The notes under the pieces are model-generated. The model was not told the origin of the DNA. It worked only from the letters and a program-made list of their open reading frames with translations, and did no database searches. Shown here one piece after another: positions 34,560-48,000 of a DNA stretch of 64,000 bases. Source of the stretch: Raphanus sativus (taxonomy: Eukaryota > Streptophyta > Magnoliopsida > Brassicales > Brassicaceae); assembly GCF_000801105.2 (NCBI RefSeq), contig NC_079514.1, forward strand, positions 18,826,293 to 18,890,292, in the 5' to 3' direction. The position numbers and the translations under genes were made by a program. Position 1 is the first letter of the stretch. Every line of letters begins with the position of its first letter.

Positions 34560-35340
34560 AAAGTGGGATCTCATTACCTGCACAAAAGATTCCTTTAATT
34601 AAGAAGGGAAGCGGCTTGTTGGAAGAACGGTAAAGTAGTCATGTGGTAAGTAAACTGGAACGGTAGACTCCACCTTATAAATATGAGAATCTGTGTTTTG
34701 CCATATTAATTTGATTTTTGTTTTAAGAAGAACGTGGTCAAAAATAAATGTTTTATTTGAAGCTGATCATGGCTGAACATCGTTGTTAAATGGCTAAAAC
34801 TGTCATCCTATGGGATCCTAAGAATTGCAGGATCCCATCTGATGTATCACAATAGTGGTGATTTGCTCAGGCTGGTTCTGGCACCTGCAAACATACTCAT
34901 CATTTTGGGAAATACACGATTTTATGGACACCTCACCTAGTTAAAGAAGGTCGGTTACAATGTCATGCTTGCATTTTGTCCAGAGGTTCCACCACATGGT
35001 TTCAACCAAGTGTGATTCCAACCTCTTGGACTTGGAACGGTCATCTTGATAACTAAATGAAGCCATTAAGAGTGGAGAGGGATCACTAAATTATTATTAT
35101 TGAAAACTTTAATATTAATCCTCTTCTTTTGAGTGTATTTAATTAGATGTATTTGTGTGTGTTGTTGCTATATTGAGCTTGATTGCGCCATTTTCGTATT
35201 TGATGTTATTAATGTGTGTTCAACTATTTTTCTGGGCTCTTTGTTTGAATTCTCGTTGTTTCCATTGGAGTTCCTGTGTATTGAATTGAAATACAAAGAC
35301 CAGAGTTTTTCTTTGTCTAATTCCTATTCGTTCAAATAGG
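34560..35340 (+). pseudogene. NYN-domain (putative endonuclease) gene remnant, copy 1
   Basis: A start MAKTVILWDPKNCRIPSDV at 34791 matches the N-terminus of plant NYN-domain proteins, a PIN-like nuclease family with a conserved Asp in the first strand. The frame stops soon after, and a later domain piece (ANILII..., GYNVMLAFCPE) appears at about 34880-35000. Large parts are missing. A TATA-like CTTATAAATATGAG is upstream at 34673. The segment is a diverged direct repeat of 35438-36435. Confidence 0.6.
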
Positions 35341-35437
35341 AAGGGAAGTGGGATCTTGAGAAACTCCATCTAAGAATATCTTATTTTCTCAAGATTTGTT
35401 TACAGTACTATCTTGTGCTATCAATGTCTTTGTAAAG

Positions 35438-36435
35438 TAGGGTCTCATTACATGCACAAAAATGCACAAAAAGATTCCCTCAATTAAGAAGGGAAGTGTC
35501 TTCCGGTAGAAAGACAAAGTAGTCACGTGGTAAGCAAACTAGAACTCTAGACTCGTCCTTATAAATATGAGAATCTGTGGGTTTGTTATATTAAATTGAT
35601 TTTTGTTTTAAGAAGTGTTCGAAAATAAATACTATTTGAAACTGATATAGCTGAACATTGTTACAAAATGGCTAAAAATGTCATCCTATGAGATGCTGAG
35701 AATTGTAGGATCCTATCTGGTGTACCACCAAGTTAGGTCGAAACACAAATAGAAACAAGCTTGAACGCACCACTTGGATATGACGGACCAACCGAACTAT
35801 TTTGCAGTCGTAGCGCATCTCGATCACTTTAGTGCTGGGTAAATTGTCGCGTTTTGAAAATAGTGGAATAAGAATTGTGCATGTAGACGAATAAGGTTAG
35901 AGATTTTCATTTTCTTCACTCTTTCTCTATGACTTTTGATACTAAATTTCTTATGGATTCTTAGAAGGAGAAATTGCAGACGTGATAACCGCAAACATCA
36001 TGTTCAGGCTGGTTCTGCCAACATACTCATCATCTCGAGATATACACGATTTTATGGAAACCTCACCTATTTAAAAGAGGTCGGTTATAATGCCATACTT
36101 GGATTTTATCCAGAGGTATCACTAAATCAGTATTGGACTTGGAACGGTCTTCTTAACTAAATGAAGCCATCCAAGAGTGAAAAGGGATCACTGAATCATT
36201 ATTATTGAAAACTTTAATATTAGTCGTTCTTCTTTTGAGTTTGTTTAATTAGATGTATTGTGTGTTGTTGCTATATAGAGCTTGATTGCACCCTTTTTTG
36301 TATTTGAAGTTCTTAATGTGTTTGTTCAATTGTTTTCCTTGGGCTCTTTGCTTGAATTCTCCTTGTTTCCATTGGAATTTCTATGTATTGAATTGAAATA
36401 TAAAAACCAAAGCTTTTTTTTGTCTAATTCATATT
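35438..36435 (+). pseudogene. NYN-domain gene remnant, copy 2
   Basis: ATG at 35668 begins MAKNVIL, then a stop (TGA) where copy 1 has Trp, then DAENCRILSGVPPS and another stop. Further pieces (GYDGPTELF near 35775; ANILIISRYTRFYGNLTYLK and GYNAILGFYPE at 36020-36115) follow the NYN order. Retained promoter-like CTTATAAATATGAG is at 35560. This copy keeps more of the domain than copy 1. Neither can make a full protein. Confidence 0.6.
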
Positions 36436-36787
36436 GGTTGGGTTTTTGTTGAGAATTATCGTTTTCTCGGTTTGTTGAGAATGGTTTCTATTGTAATAGC
36501 AACTTGATACTTAAAGAGCAACGTTGGTAAGCCTTTGATTATTTGCAAACCATGTGCGACGTTTGTTGATCTCAAGTTTTATACATCCTCCAATGTAATA
36601 GTTTGTGACACAGAATGAGGTTTATTAACGTAGTAGTAAAGATATAATGCATCATATGCTAAACATAGAGCTGGCATCATAAATAGAATAAAAGACACTC
36701 TAATAATTAATTATAGGGTATTTTAGGTTTGAGAAACTGGGATTCAAATGGTGAAGAAGAGAGAAACTTTAGATTTGGGTAGCTGAA

Positions 36788-39380
36788 TCAAAAGGCAGGT
36801 GCAGCAAAATCCTCTTCCTCCTTGTTCTCTTGGCATCTTTTTAGCAGCTGAAGTTGGCGTCTAAGATGCAATACCTGTTAACATCAAAAAAAGTCGAAGA
36901 AGTAAAACTCTCATGCACAACTTAGGTTTACTTAATTGTTTAGTAAAAAGATCTAAACCCTCTTCCACTAAAGAGAGAACCCTGACTCCCAGCAATAGAA
37001 TTGGTATTATAAATTACCTCTTCTTGAAGCATAGTTGGGAGGGAAGCCATGGAAATGAGCTGCTTCATTTCTTGCATAAGAGCTTGGTCTTTGACCCCTG
37101 ACCATGTCTGTGGAGGTAATGCCAACAGAAGTACAGTGAACACATCGTTTCCTGCAGGATAATTTGCCTCTGGACCACATTCACAGTCAGTTTGGGTTGA
37201 TGGCACCAGCAGATCAACATTTTGTTCGCTCCCGTCACGCACCACAACTCCAGTCACAACGGTGCCTGCTGCCTCGCCAGGACCTTGATGGGTGCAAAAA
37301 TTTTTTTTAACAATGTAGCAAACAAGTTTTAACAGCAAACTTAATACACGAATAGTGACATACCTTTGACACAAGTGACACAAGTTTCCCGACAACAAAA
37401 CTCTTTTGATGAGCATCCGGTCAAGATTTCAGCACCTTGGCAACAAGCCTTTGCAGCCGCATATGTCAGACTGTCTTCGTAACCCACTGTGGATAAGAAC
37501 TTACTGATGTGTTTGAACAGTTCAGTTTCATGCACTTCTTTCAGCACCACTTGCTGCAGTAGGTTAACAAGAGATTAGACATGTATAAAGTCAAGATTGT
37601 TCAAAGAATAGATTTGTCACAGGAGAGAGAGTACCTTTAAGTTGAGCCTTGATTTCTCCTCAGCGCTGAGGTTTTGTTTTGTGTCCTCAGCTATTCTGAT
37701 CTCAGCCACCCATCTGATGAATGTGTTGAAGTTTGACGGAAGTGACTTGAACACAACTGATAAGATTTTTTCAACACTATCTACATGCTGTGAACTCACA
37801 AGACGAGGAACATCTTCCTTTAAATACTTGGCTATGCTGATCCAGCTCTCATCTTTGCAAGACTGGTAACAAAGATAACCAAAATTACAACCGGTCAAGT
37901 TTGGTTAACAAGTTATTGTATTCGTTGGTAATACTGTATTACCAATGAAATGTACCAAGGATCTGAAGTTCATTCAATAAATGTGTACTTAAGATGTTAT
38001 AAAGTTTCAAAATTTGCATTCAGATGAAAATAGTAAAGGTTATGAGGAGAGATTGCATTAACAGAAAATGCAAAAAAAAAATGACGAACAAACTATTAGC
38101 AAACATAAAGAGAATTAATATTGCATCAGACATACCAGAGTATAGAGCAATCCTGGTTCTCTGTGGGGTCTAGATATGAGCATGAACCTGGGAACAACAC
38201 ATCACAACATCAGACCATATTCTAATTTAAAAAAAAAACTACATTATGATACAGTATAGTAGAAAAAGATAAAAAGAGTATGTTACCCTCTACGTTTTCC
38301 TGTAGAATCATCAATGCTGTCCATGGCTTCCCAAAGAAGTTTAATAGGAACCCAATGAGGAGGATACTTGAAACGTGCAACATCAAGAATCAAAGCCATA
38401 TCTCTTTCAGCATTATAGCCACCTATAGGTGAAAAATGACCAGACCCAGTCTGCAAAAAGAAAAGAAAAGATTCGTTAGAATCTCGATCAACATTACAAG
38501 CACTCAACAGTTATATGCTGCATGCAGAAGTTACCTGCTTAAACACCCCTCTGTGATATGTTGAGATGATATGGCAATTCTCAGAGGTGGAGCATTTCAT
38601 CACAAACTTGCGGAAATCATCAATGGTGGTCTGATTAGTGCGGAAAGCCTCCACTTTGGCTCCAGAACAGTGAGCCAAGCAGACAACTTTCCCAAATGAA
38701 ATGCCTTTTTCCTTGACTACTTCAAGTGGCTCGCAGCAGTCCAGCATCGATTCATCAAACCACCTCCAAGGCCCTATTGGAAGAAGAAAAATTCAAAAAC
38801 CAATCTAGATATGTTTCCATCTCTTTATACTTTTTATAAAAGTGATTATATATATACCTTTCCATTTACGTCCAGGATCAATAGAAAGAGCATTCAAGAC
38901 GACAGAAAGGCTGGCTAAGCCACAATAAGCAGGTTCAGACTGCGTCTGGAAATAAGATATCAACCTGAAAAATCCTTCCATTGTTCCTTTCTGAAGCGCT
39001 TCATTGAATATTTTCTGATCACAAAAAAAAAAAAGAAAAAGAAAAAAACAACTTAGATGAAACAGAACATATTGAACGCCCTTTCTCAAGAAAAAAAAAA
39101 CAGAACATACTTTTCAGACAGTAGGCAAAACAGATTACATTAACAAGTCTATCCCTCTGTAATAAAAAGAACAAGTCAACTACTTGTAGTAACAGTTAAC
39201 TAGAAGTATTCAGATCTCACTCACAGCTCAACCAACCAATAAATTAGAAAAAATAACCTAATTTTCATCCAAAAAAATCGATGATTCGGAAACTTGATTC
39301 CGTACCTTGCCTTCGGCGGAAGAAAAGTCAATGGCCGGAGGAGAAGGAAGAGATCGCCGGTAGAGACTCGCCATAGCCAT
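36788..39380 (-). CDS. PCS1: Phytochelatin synthase (glutathione gamma-glutamylcysteinyltransferase)
   Basis: This cytosolic enzyme polymerises glutathione into phytochelatins that chelate Cd, As and other metals before vacuolar storage. Nine exons on the minus strand (39306-39380, 38858-39014, 38535-38773, 38287-38450, 38136-38187, 37635-37862, 37364-37553, 37018-37283, 36788-36874) join in frame to 485 residues, the length of Arabidopsis PCS1 (At5g44070, CAD1). The start is [15 protein letters not shown]. The papain-like catalytic domain keeps Cys56 ([10 protein letters not shown]), the His in [10 protein letters not shown] and the Asp in [14 protein letters not shown]. The Cys-rich C-terminal sensor region is present ([23 protein letters not shown]). 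All introns are GT-AG. The frame is open 60 codons further upstream to an ATG at 39560. Partial copies of its 3' end lie downstream at 34090-34545. Confidence 0.95.
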
Positions 39381-40489
39381 TACGACAGGTTTCTTGGAGG
39401 GATAATAATAATTAGAATATATACTTGGAGAAACTGACAGAGATCGCGCTGGAAGATTCGGAAAAGTAGGAGGAGGAGCGAATAACTTTGCGGAACCTTT
39501 AACTTTCGGTTTGATGATGAGATTTGAATATGTGAAGAAGGCGTTGATTTTTGTACACATATGTATGAGTTTATTATTATTAATTAATAATACACACAGG
39601 GCTCTCTCAATTATTCCACTATATCTCAGGTCAACGCTCTTTCTCTCTTCCTCGCAACGAAACGCCGTTAATTAAATACGTCCGGTCCGGTTCCTCTCGG
39701 CTTTGATTGGTATTACATATTGCATGTTTTAAATTTTAATTAGGTAATTTTACATTACTCTACTTTTTTACATGTCTTTTTAGGCAAACTGTAGTTCGTA
39801 AGGGGATATTTTCCATTTCGATGGAATTAACTGTAGTTTTATTAGAAAAAAAAGAATATGGGTTAGCAGACTACTACTGTTTTGTTCGGCTTAGAGGTCG
39901 AATTACCAAACCACCGTATATGACGGCGTTTAGTCACCGTTAGTTTTTAGTCAAACTTGGCGTGAAAGTGGGTGAGAGAGACTTTTTGAATTAGTCGGGT
40001 CAGAGGACTCCGGTTTGTTCTTTGGAGTTTGCAGCGCACCGTCACCCCCAATCGTTTTTTTCTGATCAACACCACATCCACATTTCATTTCCCCAATAAA
40101 AATGTAACATCCCGTGATATATGAAAATGCTTAAAAGTAGGGGTAGACAAAAAAAAAACCCAAACTAAACCGAATCAAAACGATCCAATTGAACTCAAAC
40201 CATTTAATATATATAACCATTTAATCTAAACAACTAAACAAAAAATTATATATTTTACTTCTAAAAGAATAAAATAACCATTTAATCTAAACAACTAAAC
40301 AAAAAATTATATATTTTACTTCTAAAAGAATAAAATAAATATACTAAATATATATAGATGAATGTCATATGTATATATGTACTATGATTAGATGTACCGT
40401 GTAGAGAGAATGAAATACATAGTCCAAATCTCTATATATAAGCCACACACATACGTTTCTATATTTAATATAGCATGTGTGTTTGTTTG
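39381..40489. other. PCS1 upstream region, no other gene seen
   Basis: This is the 5' UTR and promoter side of PCS1, then AT-rich DNA. A 61-bp tandem duplication (AACCATTTAATCTAAACAAC...) spans about 40216-40337. No recognisable coding sequence. Confidence 0.5.
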
Positions 40490-41366
40490 GGAAAATGGCA
40501 TATTCCCCTACGAACTAGTTGTGTCCGGCTTTTTTACACACGAACTTTTAAGCCATACCAAAAACCACACGAACAACAAAAATATTGCTTATTCCCTTAT
40601 GAACTAATTATTTCTAGTTTTTTCACACACAAAATTTTAAACTTGCCAAAAACCACATGAACTACACTATTTTTTGAATTACATACACAAACTATCAATT
40701 TTAAGCTAATTCCCTTAAAATTGTAAATTGTGTTATTTAAACATTAACTTAGTTTATGACAGGTGGATAGCCGGTTTAATTTAGGTTGATAAAAAAGGAT
40801 GATACATCATTTTGTTCCTTTTCTTTTTCTTTTTCTTTTATTTTTGTCAACTGCTTTTCTTCTTCAAAAATCGTTTTACTCTTCATCATCAATTGGGAAT
40901 AAAATTTATTATTTTGTAGAAGATTAAATGTTTTACATGATGAATAAAGAAAGAAGAGCAGCAACTACTAGTTTACCAATCCACTATGTTGTTGCTCTTC
41001 TTTCTTTATGCATCATGTAAAACATTTAATCTTTTACAAAATAATAAATTTTATTATCCTTTTTATCAACCCAAATTAAACCGGCTATCCACCTGTCATA
41101 AACTAAGCTAATGTTTAAATAACACAATTTACGATTTTAGAGGAATAGCTTAAAATTGATAGTTTGTGTATGTAATTCAAAAAATAGCGTAGTTCATATG
41201 GTTTTTGGCAAAGTTTAAAAATTTCTGTGTGAAAAAGCTGGAAATAATTAGTTCACAAGGGAATAAGCAATATTTCCGTTGTTCGTGTAGTTTTTGGCAT
41301 GGCTTAAAAGTTCGTGTGTGAAAAAGCCGGGAACAACTAGTTTGTAGGGAAATAAGCCATTTCCCC
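40490..41366. mobile_element. Foldback element: long inverted repeat with a ~22-nt loop
   Basis: An 877-bp element is flanked by a perfect 11-bp duplication GTGTTTGTTTG at 40479-40489 and 41367-41377. Its two halves are near-complementary along their length, starting GGAAAATGGC and ending GCCATTTCCCC, and meet at a loop near 40966-40988. The left arm is about 475 bp, the right about 378 bp; the left has about 100 extra bp (40795-40905). Short frames inside have no coding support. Transcription would give a long hairpin RNA. Confidence 0.85.
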
Positions 41367-41377
41367 GTGTTTGTTTG

Positions 41378-43787
41378 CTCAAGTTCTCAGATCAAGATAA
41401 CACACAAACATGTATTTTTAGCTTTTACTCGAGTCAGATTATTTCAGTTAATTTGTTGTATATTTAATAGTCAAGTCTGTGATATCTGACTGTAGATTTT
41501 TTTGAGTGGAACGTACCAGGTTCATCATCCCTATGGAATTATAATTATTTGCCTTATAATTTTTTTTTCTTAACTACATTCTTCTTATGTTCAACAGTCA
41601 TTCTAATCAATGGCGATTTTTCTGCTATCTTTAGAAAAGATTTTCCAAGAGAAGCATACATCAAAAAAAGGATAGAGAAGCTTGAAGAAATAGAGAACAT
41701 AATGAAAGGTTATTTGTTCTCACAATTGCTTGGTGTAAAAAACAATCTCTCATATTTGTATTTTATAATATTTAGTGTGAATTTCTTTAAAAAAAAGTAT
41801 TATAATTTGTTGGGTGGTTTAGTCTTTGATTGTTAAAGATATATAGATATTAAAAATATTACAAAGGTCCATTGCATAGAAAAAATGGTAAATATTGTAA
41901 AATAAAAATATAGAAATAATTGCATAGAAAAAATTGCATAGAAAAATGGTAAATATTGTAAAATAAAAATATAAAAATAATTTTATGTTTCAATAACAAA
42001 TTGATCCTGTTCTTTTTAAACTTGTTTATATTTTAGTATGTTTGTCCTATAAGTAGTGTAAGAGACTCAATAAAAGATATAAAAGTAAGCAAAAACTAAT
42101 ATAAAATCATTTATGAAGCAAAAATATAAAACAAAATATAAGCAATAGGATAAATACGTCATCTGAGAAGGAGACAATTGTGTGGAGATGTAAATATAAG
42201 GCATTCCTATTTATACGTGTAAGACATCACGTATGTCTAAGGTAAACTCGATGGAATTAATAGCCAGAATGATAGTTCGTATTCGTGATCCAGATTTGAA
42301 TATTTTAATTGCCTTGTTCATAATGTTAGATGATTTTTTGTTTTATTATAGGAAACAAACCGAGTATAAGGATTCACAAATTAATCTTTGAAATCAATCA
42401 GTGACAATCACTTGTCCTCTCACCAATTTGACTTGCTACAATTTTTAGTTTCCATATTTTTGTATGATTCGACGATTTTTATTGATGTATTATAGGAAAC
42501 AATCCGAGTATAAGGATTCGCAAATTAATCTTTGAAAGCAATCAGTGACAATCACTTGTCCTCTCACCAATTTGACTCGCTACAATTTTTAGTTTCCATA
42601 TTTTGTATGGTTCAACGTCTACTTTAAATCGATAATACCATAAAAAGCATTTTTTAAATAATGAAAAATCAATTAATAATAGTCATAACCGTATTTACAT
42701 TCCTAATGTTTCCTAAATTGAAGAAAATACAATTAAAATCACCAAAAAATGTGTGATTGACAGGGGATTTATTGTAATTTATTTTAATTAAGCATATCAG
42801 TGACATAACATATGGAATCACAGCCATATTCCTGGTTTTAACTATGATTAAGATTGACATGACATACTTAATGTAGGAAGATCATCAAAATATCATGTGG
42901 GTTGTGATGCATTTGATCTTTAGGAAAATACATCAAATAAATAAATTCTTCATAGTTAACCCAAAATAAATTGTGATTGTTATTACATATTTGATCTTTA
43001 GGAAAATACATCAAATAAATAAATTCTTCATAGTTAACCCATGAAGAATTTTTTTTCCATATAGTTAATTTGAATCGGATTCTTATAAAATAAGTCATTA
43101 GGTTTTATTATGTATTTTGTATAATGATTTTAAGTTACAACATATCAACATGTGATTATCACATTTTATTGTATATAAATTATAAGTTATATACATGGGA
43201 AACCGTATGATTCGAAGTCTCATATATAAGTGATAAAACAATTAGTATGTCGAACACAACACTATTAATATACATGTAATAATACATAGATAATAAGGAT
43301 GTTGGGTCGTTCGATGATATAATGATTTCTAAATAATATTTTGAGTTAGTTTATGTAAACAAAGTTAGAAGTTGTATTTTTTTCATTATCCTAAAACTAT
43401 ATGATAGACCTACTCAAATATCAGTGATTCACCGATGAATAATTATAATTTTTTATTGATTAGCGTGTAACATAACATTGAAAATAATAATACAACATTA
43501 AGAAGGACTTATCATAGATATTATATTCTTGGTTGGTCAATAAAGATGAAGCTTATAACATATTAATGGAATTATAAATTAATAACCAATGGCAGTTTTT
43601 GTAATTAAGCTAGTAAGTTAAGGGTTTTTGAATGTAGTTGGTGAGAGAGCATGTAGTGATGACACGTAGAAAATGACAGTGTTGTAAATCACACATGAAC
43701 TAAAGATTTATTATTTTTAATGCTCCTAAAATAATATATAAGGGATCAGGGGACACATGGCGGACACCACGTGTATTAATCTCGTTA
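41378..43787. other. AT-rich intergenic DNA with short tandem duplications
   Basis: No gene is recognised. Two local duplications are clear: a 144-bp unit starting at 42351 and again at 42495 (GGAAACAAACCGAGTATAAGG and GGAAACAATCCGAGTATAAGG), and a 78-bp unit starting at 42911 and 42989 (ATTTGATCTTTAGGAAAATA). A 95-codon frame at 41549-41836 is not similar to anything I know. Confidence 0.5.
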
Positions 43788-44596
43788 GACCATCTCCAAT
43801 GTATTTCCTTATTTTTTCTCTATAATAGATGAATTCTATAGTAAAGATATGTTCTTCTTCAATGTATTTCTCTATTTCTTTTTCTAAAAAATGAATATTT
43901 TAAAAGATTCTTTTATTATTTTACAACTAAGACCTTTTATTTATAAATGTTAAAAATTCACCCAATCATGTAATCTTTTTAATTTTCATAAAATTGCAAT
44001 ATTATTTAAACTAAAAATTTTATTAAAAAAAGTTATCATATATAATAAAATAAAATAAAGTAGACATTACCTAACCATAATACTATATTTTCACATAAAT
44101 AATTTGTTAATGCATTTCTAAGTGAGAAATAAATATTGATTAATATTTAGGTTGAACTTAAAGATTTTTATTAATATGTTAAGGATATGTAAAACTTTTA
44201 ATAGTTAAATTTAAATTTAGTTTCAGTTAAATAAAACGTTAAATTTCATTTGTTAATTTTTTTCAATTTTGAATAAATTAATAGTATTTTTATTTATGAT
44301 TATTTGTAATTGTTAAAATTTAAAAATTATTATGTAAACTAAATCTGTGTTATTATATGTAAAAAGAATTATATTTATCTATAAACATGTATTTTAATTA
44401 TAATCACAAAAAGTTAAAGGACCATTTTGCAAATAAAAAAGTATGCATCTATTGTAGAGGAATGCTATTTTTCTCCTAAATATAGAGGTAAAAATAGCAA
44501 ATCTCTATTTTAGGAGAAAGAATAGAGATGAGTTGGAGTAGATTTTACTCTATTATAGTGTATAGAGGCAAATATAGCATAGGGTTGGAGATGCTC
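43788..44596. mobile_element. Harbinger-type MITE
   Basis: The ends GACCATCTCCAATG and GGGTTGGAGATGCTC are inverted repeats of the common GAGCATCTCCAA type, and TTA flanks both sides (43785-43787, 44597-44599), the PIF/Harbinger target size. The interior is AT-rich and non-coding. Confidence 0.75.
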
Positions 44597-45076
44597 TTAG
44601 ACACCTAATCTATTTGTTAATCTTGTTAATACACCCTAACAAGATTAATACACCTATTCTCGTTAGACACTATTTGCTTATAAAATTATAAAAAGTTCTA
44701 TTTGTTTGTTATTTACCTAAAATAGTGTAATTTATTACCCCTCCTCAATAAACTACACTATTTTATGTTATACCCCCATGCTGCTTATTATGATTAATCG
44801 AATGTTGTTAGGTGTAGTTTCTCGTTGTCTACTTAAGAAATATTATAGATTTCATGACTAATTTGATATATAAACATATTATGTGGACATATAATTCAAA
44901 ATATATAAATTATATATGCTAAAAATAAAAATATATAATAAACCAAAAATATAAAGTTCTTAGAAATATCTATAATGCATACAAGTCCAAAGTAATACAA
45001 GGTAGTACAAAGTAGTCCTAGTAGTGATAGTAGTTCACATACACATTTATATAGATAAAAGAAAAATTTACATCCC

Positions 45077-48000
45077 AAGACACATTTTCACTTCTTAATA
45101 TCATTAAAAGACACATGTCACTTGAGACACACATTTGTCTTGTTATTTGTCTTTTATACCCTTTATGATCACTCTCTCTCTCTCTCCTCGCATCTTCTTC
45201 ATCTCGTTACCTTCTTTTTCTTTCTTTGGCTAAAGAAAGATTTTAGTTTTTTATTTAATGTTATCATTATTCATTCATCTTCTACTATATTTGTTTTTTC
45301 TCTAATTTTAATATATATAAAACAAATATAATTTTACAGTAATTAGTAATTTCTTTGTCTCTATATTTCAAGATCCATTTTCATATATATATTTTATCTA
45401 TTTTTAACAATTATATAATAATACGTGGACATGAAAAATGTGGATGGAAAGTTGTGGACATCTCATCACATTTTTTTGAATTTGTATTTTTGTTCTTCTT
45501 CAATTTGTTATATTCTCCTATTTGAACGATTTTATATTCATTTTCATAGACATAACTCACCGTTTTCGACACCATTTGTGTGGTTGTGAAGGGTTTTAAA
45601 CTTGTTTTTTAATACATAAAAAAATAAAGATTAGCGTCTGTAACAACAGCTCACATAAAACGATCAATCATGCTTCCTGTTGGCTAGAACTAGTCTTCTA
45701 GATTCTTGCCTTTCTTCGGAAGCTGGTGATGTGGTGAGACAAATTCAGAATCATCTTCAAAGTTTGAGTTCGTGGTCATTAGAGTATGTCATCTCAAGTA
45801 AGAACAAGGTAGCTTCGAAAATTGCAGTAAGTGTGGTTGCATAAAGAAGATATCAGTCATACATAGCGAACAATAGTCCTGGTTGGCTGGCGTCTCTTAT
45901 CTCAAAGGAAGCTGAAAACCTGTCTCGGAGTGCTTGAGTGTGGCATCAAGATCTCTACCAACGCGACGACAGTCTTTCTCCTTACTTTTAATTATCCTTT
46001 ACATGCCTACTGGTGTGCTTATTCGTTTATTTTCTCTTTTAAGCTTTGAATTTGGTCTTTCCAACCTTGATACATTTGCCTAGAGGGTTTAATAACGAGA
46101 ATATTACTCCTACAAACACATTCCAAGTTGTCAATTACACCCACAGACACTTTGGTCTTCTCACACACTTTCTCTTAGTGAAATGTCCAGCATAACCCTT
46201 ACTCTTGTCTAAGTGTGTTTGTGGAATTTTCCTAACCAAACTCTCACATTTCCTAACTAGATAATTTATAGACAACTTCTCTAACTAATAACCAGACAAG
46301 ATTAAATGCACTATCAATAAAACAATTAATCTTTTTTAGTTATGTCGAAAAGATCTCATAGTGAATTGACAATTGACCTCTTTCTCTACTTTTTTTTTTA
46401 ATTTCGTAGTGACAAACCCTAATATCCCCTCCTTCTGATTTTTCTTGAGATCCAGAAACTGAATCCACCGAAAAAATCAAATCCATTCTCTTGAAATCGT
46501 CATTTTCTTCGACATATATTTGGTCCCGCCCTCCGATTACCGACACCGTGCTCTACTCTACTCTGTTTTTCGCTCCGCCGCTGACAGACAAACATCGTTT
46601 GTTCCGTTTCGTTTACTGTTCCCCTCCGCCACCGTATTTTCTTGCCGCCGTTGTTTTCCATCTCTTGTCCACAATCATTAACCCTAATCTGTCGCTTTTT
46701 TTCTTCTCCTCGATCAAAAGGTAGAAATACAATTACTATACAAATCTCTCTTCCCTGATTTTTCTCCTCTGTAACACGATCTCCGGTGGCATTTTTGATG
46801 GATGCCGTGGTAGTGGATGCCATGGTGGTGGATGTGGATACGGAGGTGAAAAACGTGAAGAGGAGAAGGTGGTGGTGGATGCCATGGTGGTGGATGTGGA
46901 TACGAAGATGAAAAATGCGAAGAGAAAAAGGTGGTGGTGGATGCCATAATGGTGGATGTGGATACGAAAGTGGAAGACGTGAGGAGGAGGAGGTGGTGGT
47001 GGATGCCATGATCGTGGATGCTATGGTGGTGGATGTGGATACGGAGGTGAAAGACATGAGAAGAAAGAGGTGGTGGATGCATGCCGTAGTTGTGGACGCT
47101 GTGTGGTGGATGTGGATACGAAAGTGAAAGACGTGAGGCGGAGGAGATGGTGGTGAATGCTGTGGTGGTGAATGTGAATATGGAGGTGAAAGACATGAGA
47201 AAAAAAGAAATGGTGGAGGATGTCGTGTTAGTGTATGCTGTGGTCATGGATGTGGATGTCGTGTTAGTGTATGCTGTGGTGGTGGATGTGAATACAGAGG
47301 TAAAAAAAACAACGAAGACTAATAGTCATCATTAACACAGAAAAAAACAAAGTTAAAAAAAGTTAGATTCATCCACAGCTCAGCGTGTCTCGGTACCCAA
47401 TAAAACAACCAAAGTACTTACTTACTTTAACATTAATTGCAACTGAGCATTCCACTAGTTACAAACCGAAAATCAATGTAACCATTATTTACAAAGACAA
47501 CGAGAGAGAGAACCAATATACTTAAGCAACAAAGGGGCAGTAATGGTCAAGAAAAAGACAGCTGTTGCCAAAAAGTGTCTCAAACTCATAATGTGTCTGT
47601 TAATGAGAAAAAAAATCACAATGTGCTTGTCAAGAATAAAATGTAAAAACAGCTTTTTTTGCATGTTCATTTAACATAATAAATTTCAATATAAAATTAA
47701 CTTATTTAAATAATATGTTACCTGTTATAATTTGTTCATAAAAAATAGATGAATGAATCTATTGTAATTTGTATATAAGCCATATATGACCACATTTTTC
47801 CGTCCACATCTTTTTTTTGTATATGAACACATTTTTTCCGTCCACATCTTTTGTATCCATGTATTTTTATAAAACCATTAAATGTATAAAATATATATAT
47901 GAAAATGGATTTTAAAATAAAAAGAAAAAGAAATTACAATTTATTGCAACAATTATAGTTTGTTTTATATATCTTAAATTTAGAAAAAGTCAATAAAAAC

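Noticed and set aside
41549..41836. Possible 95-residue protein
   Set aside because: It is an AT-driven frame with no similarity or gene context.
46500..47247. Ser/Thr/His-rich minus-strand proteins
   Set aside because: They are translations of a minisatellite with no domain, splice or codon support.
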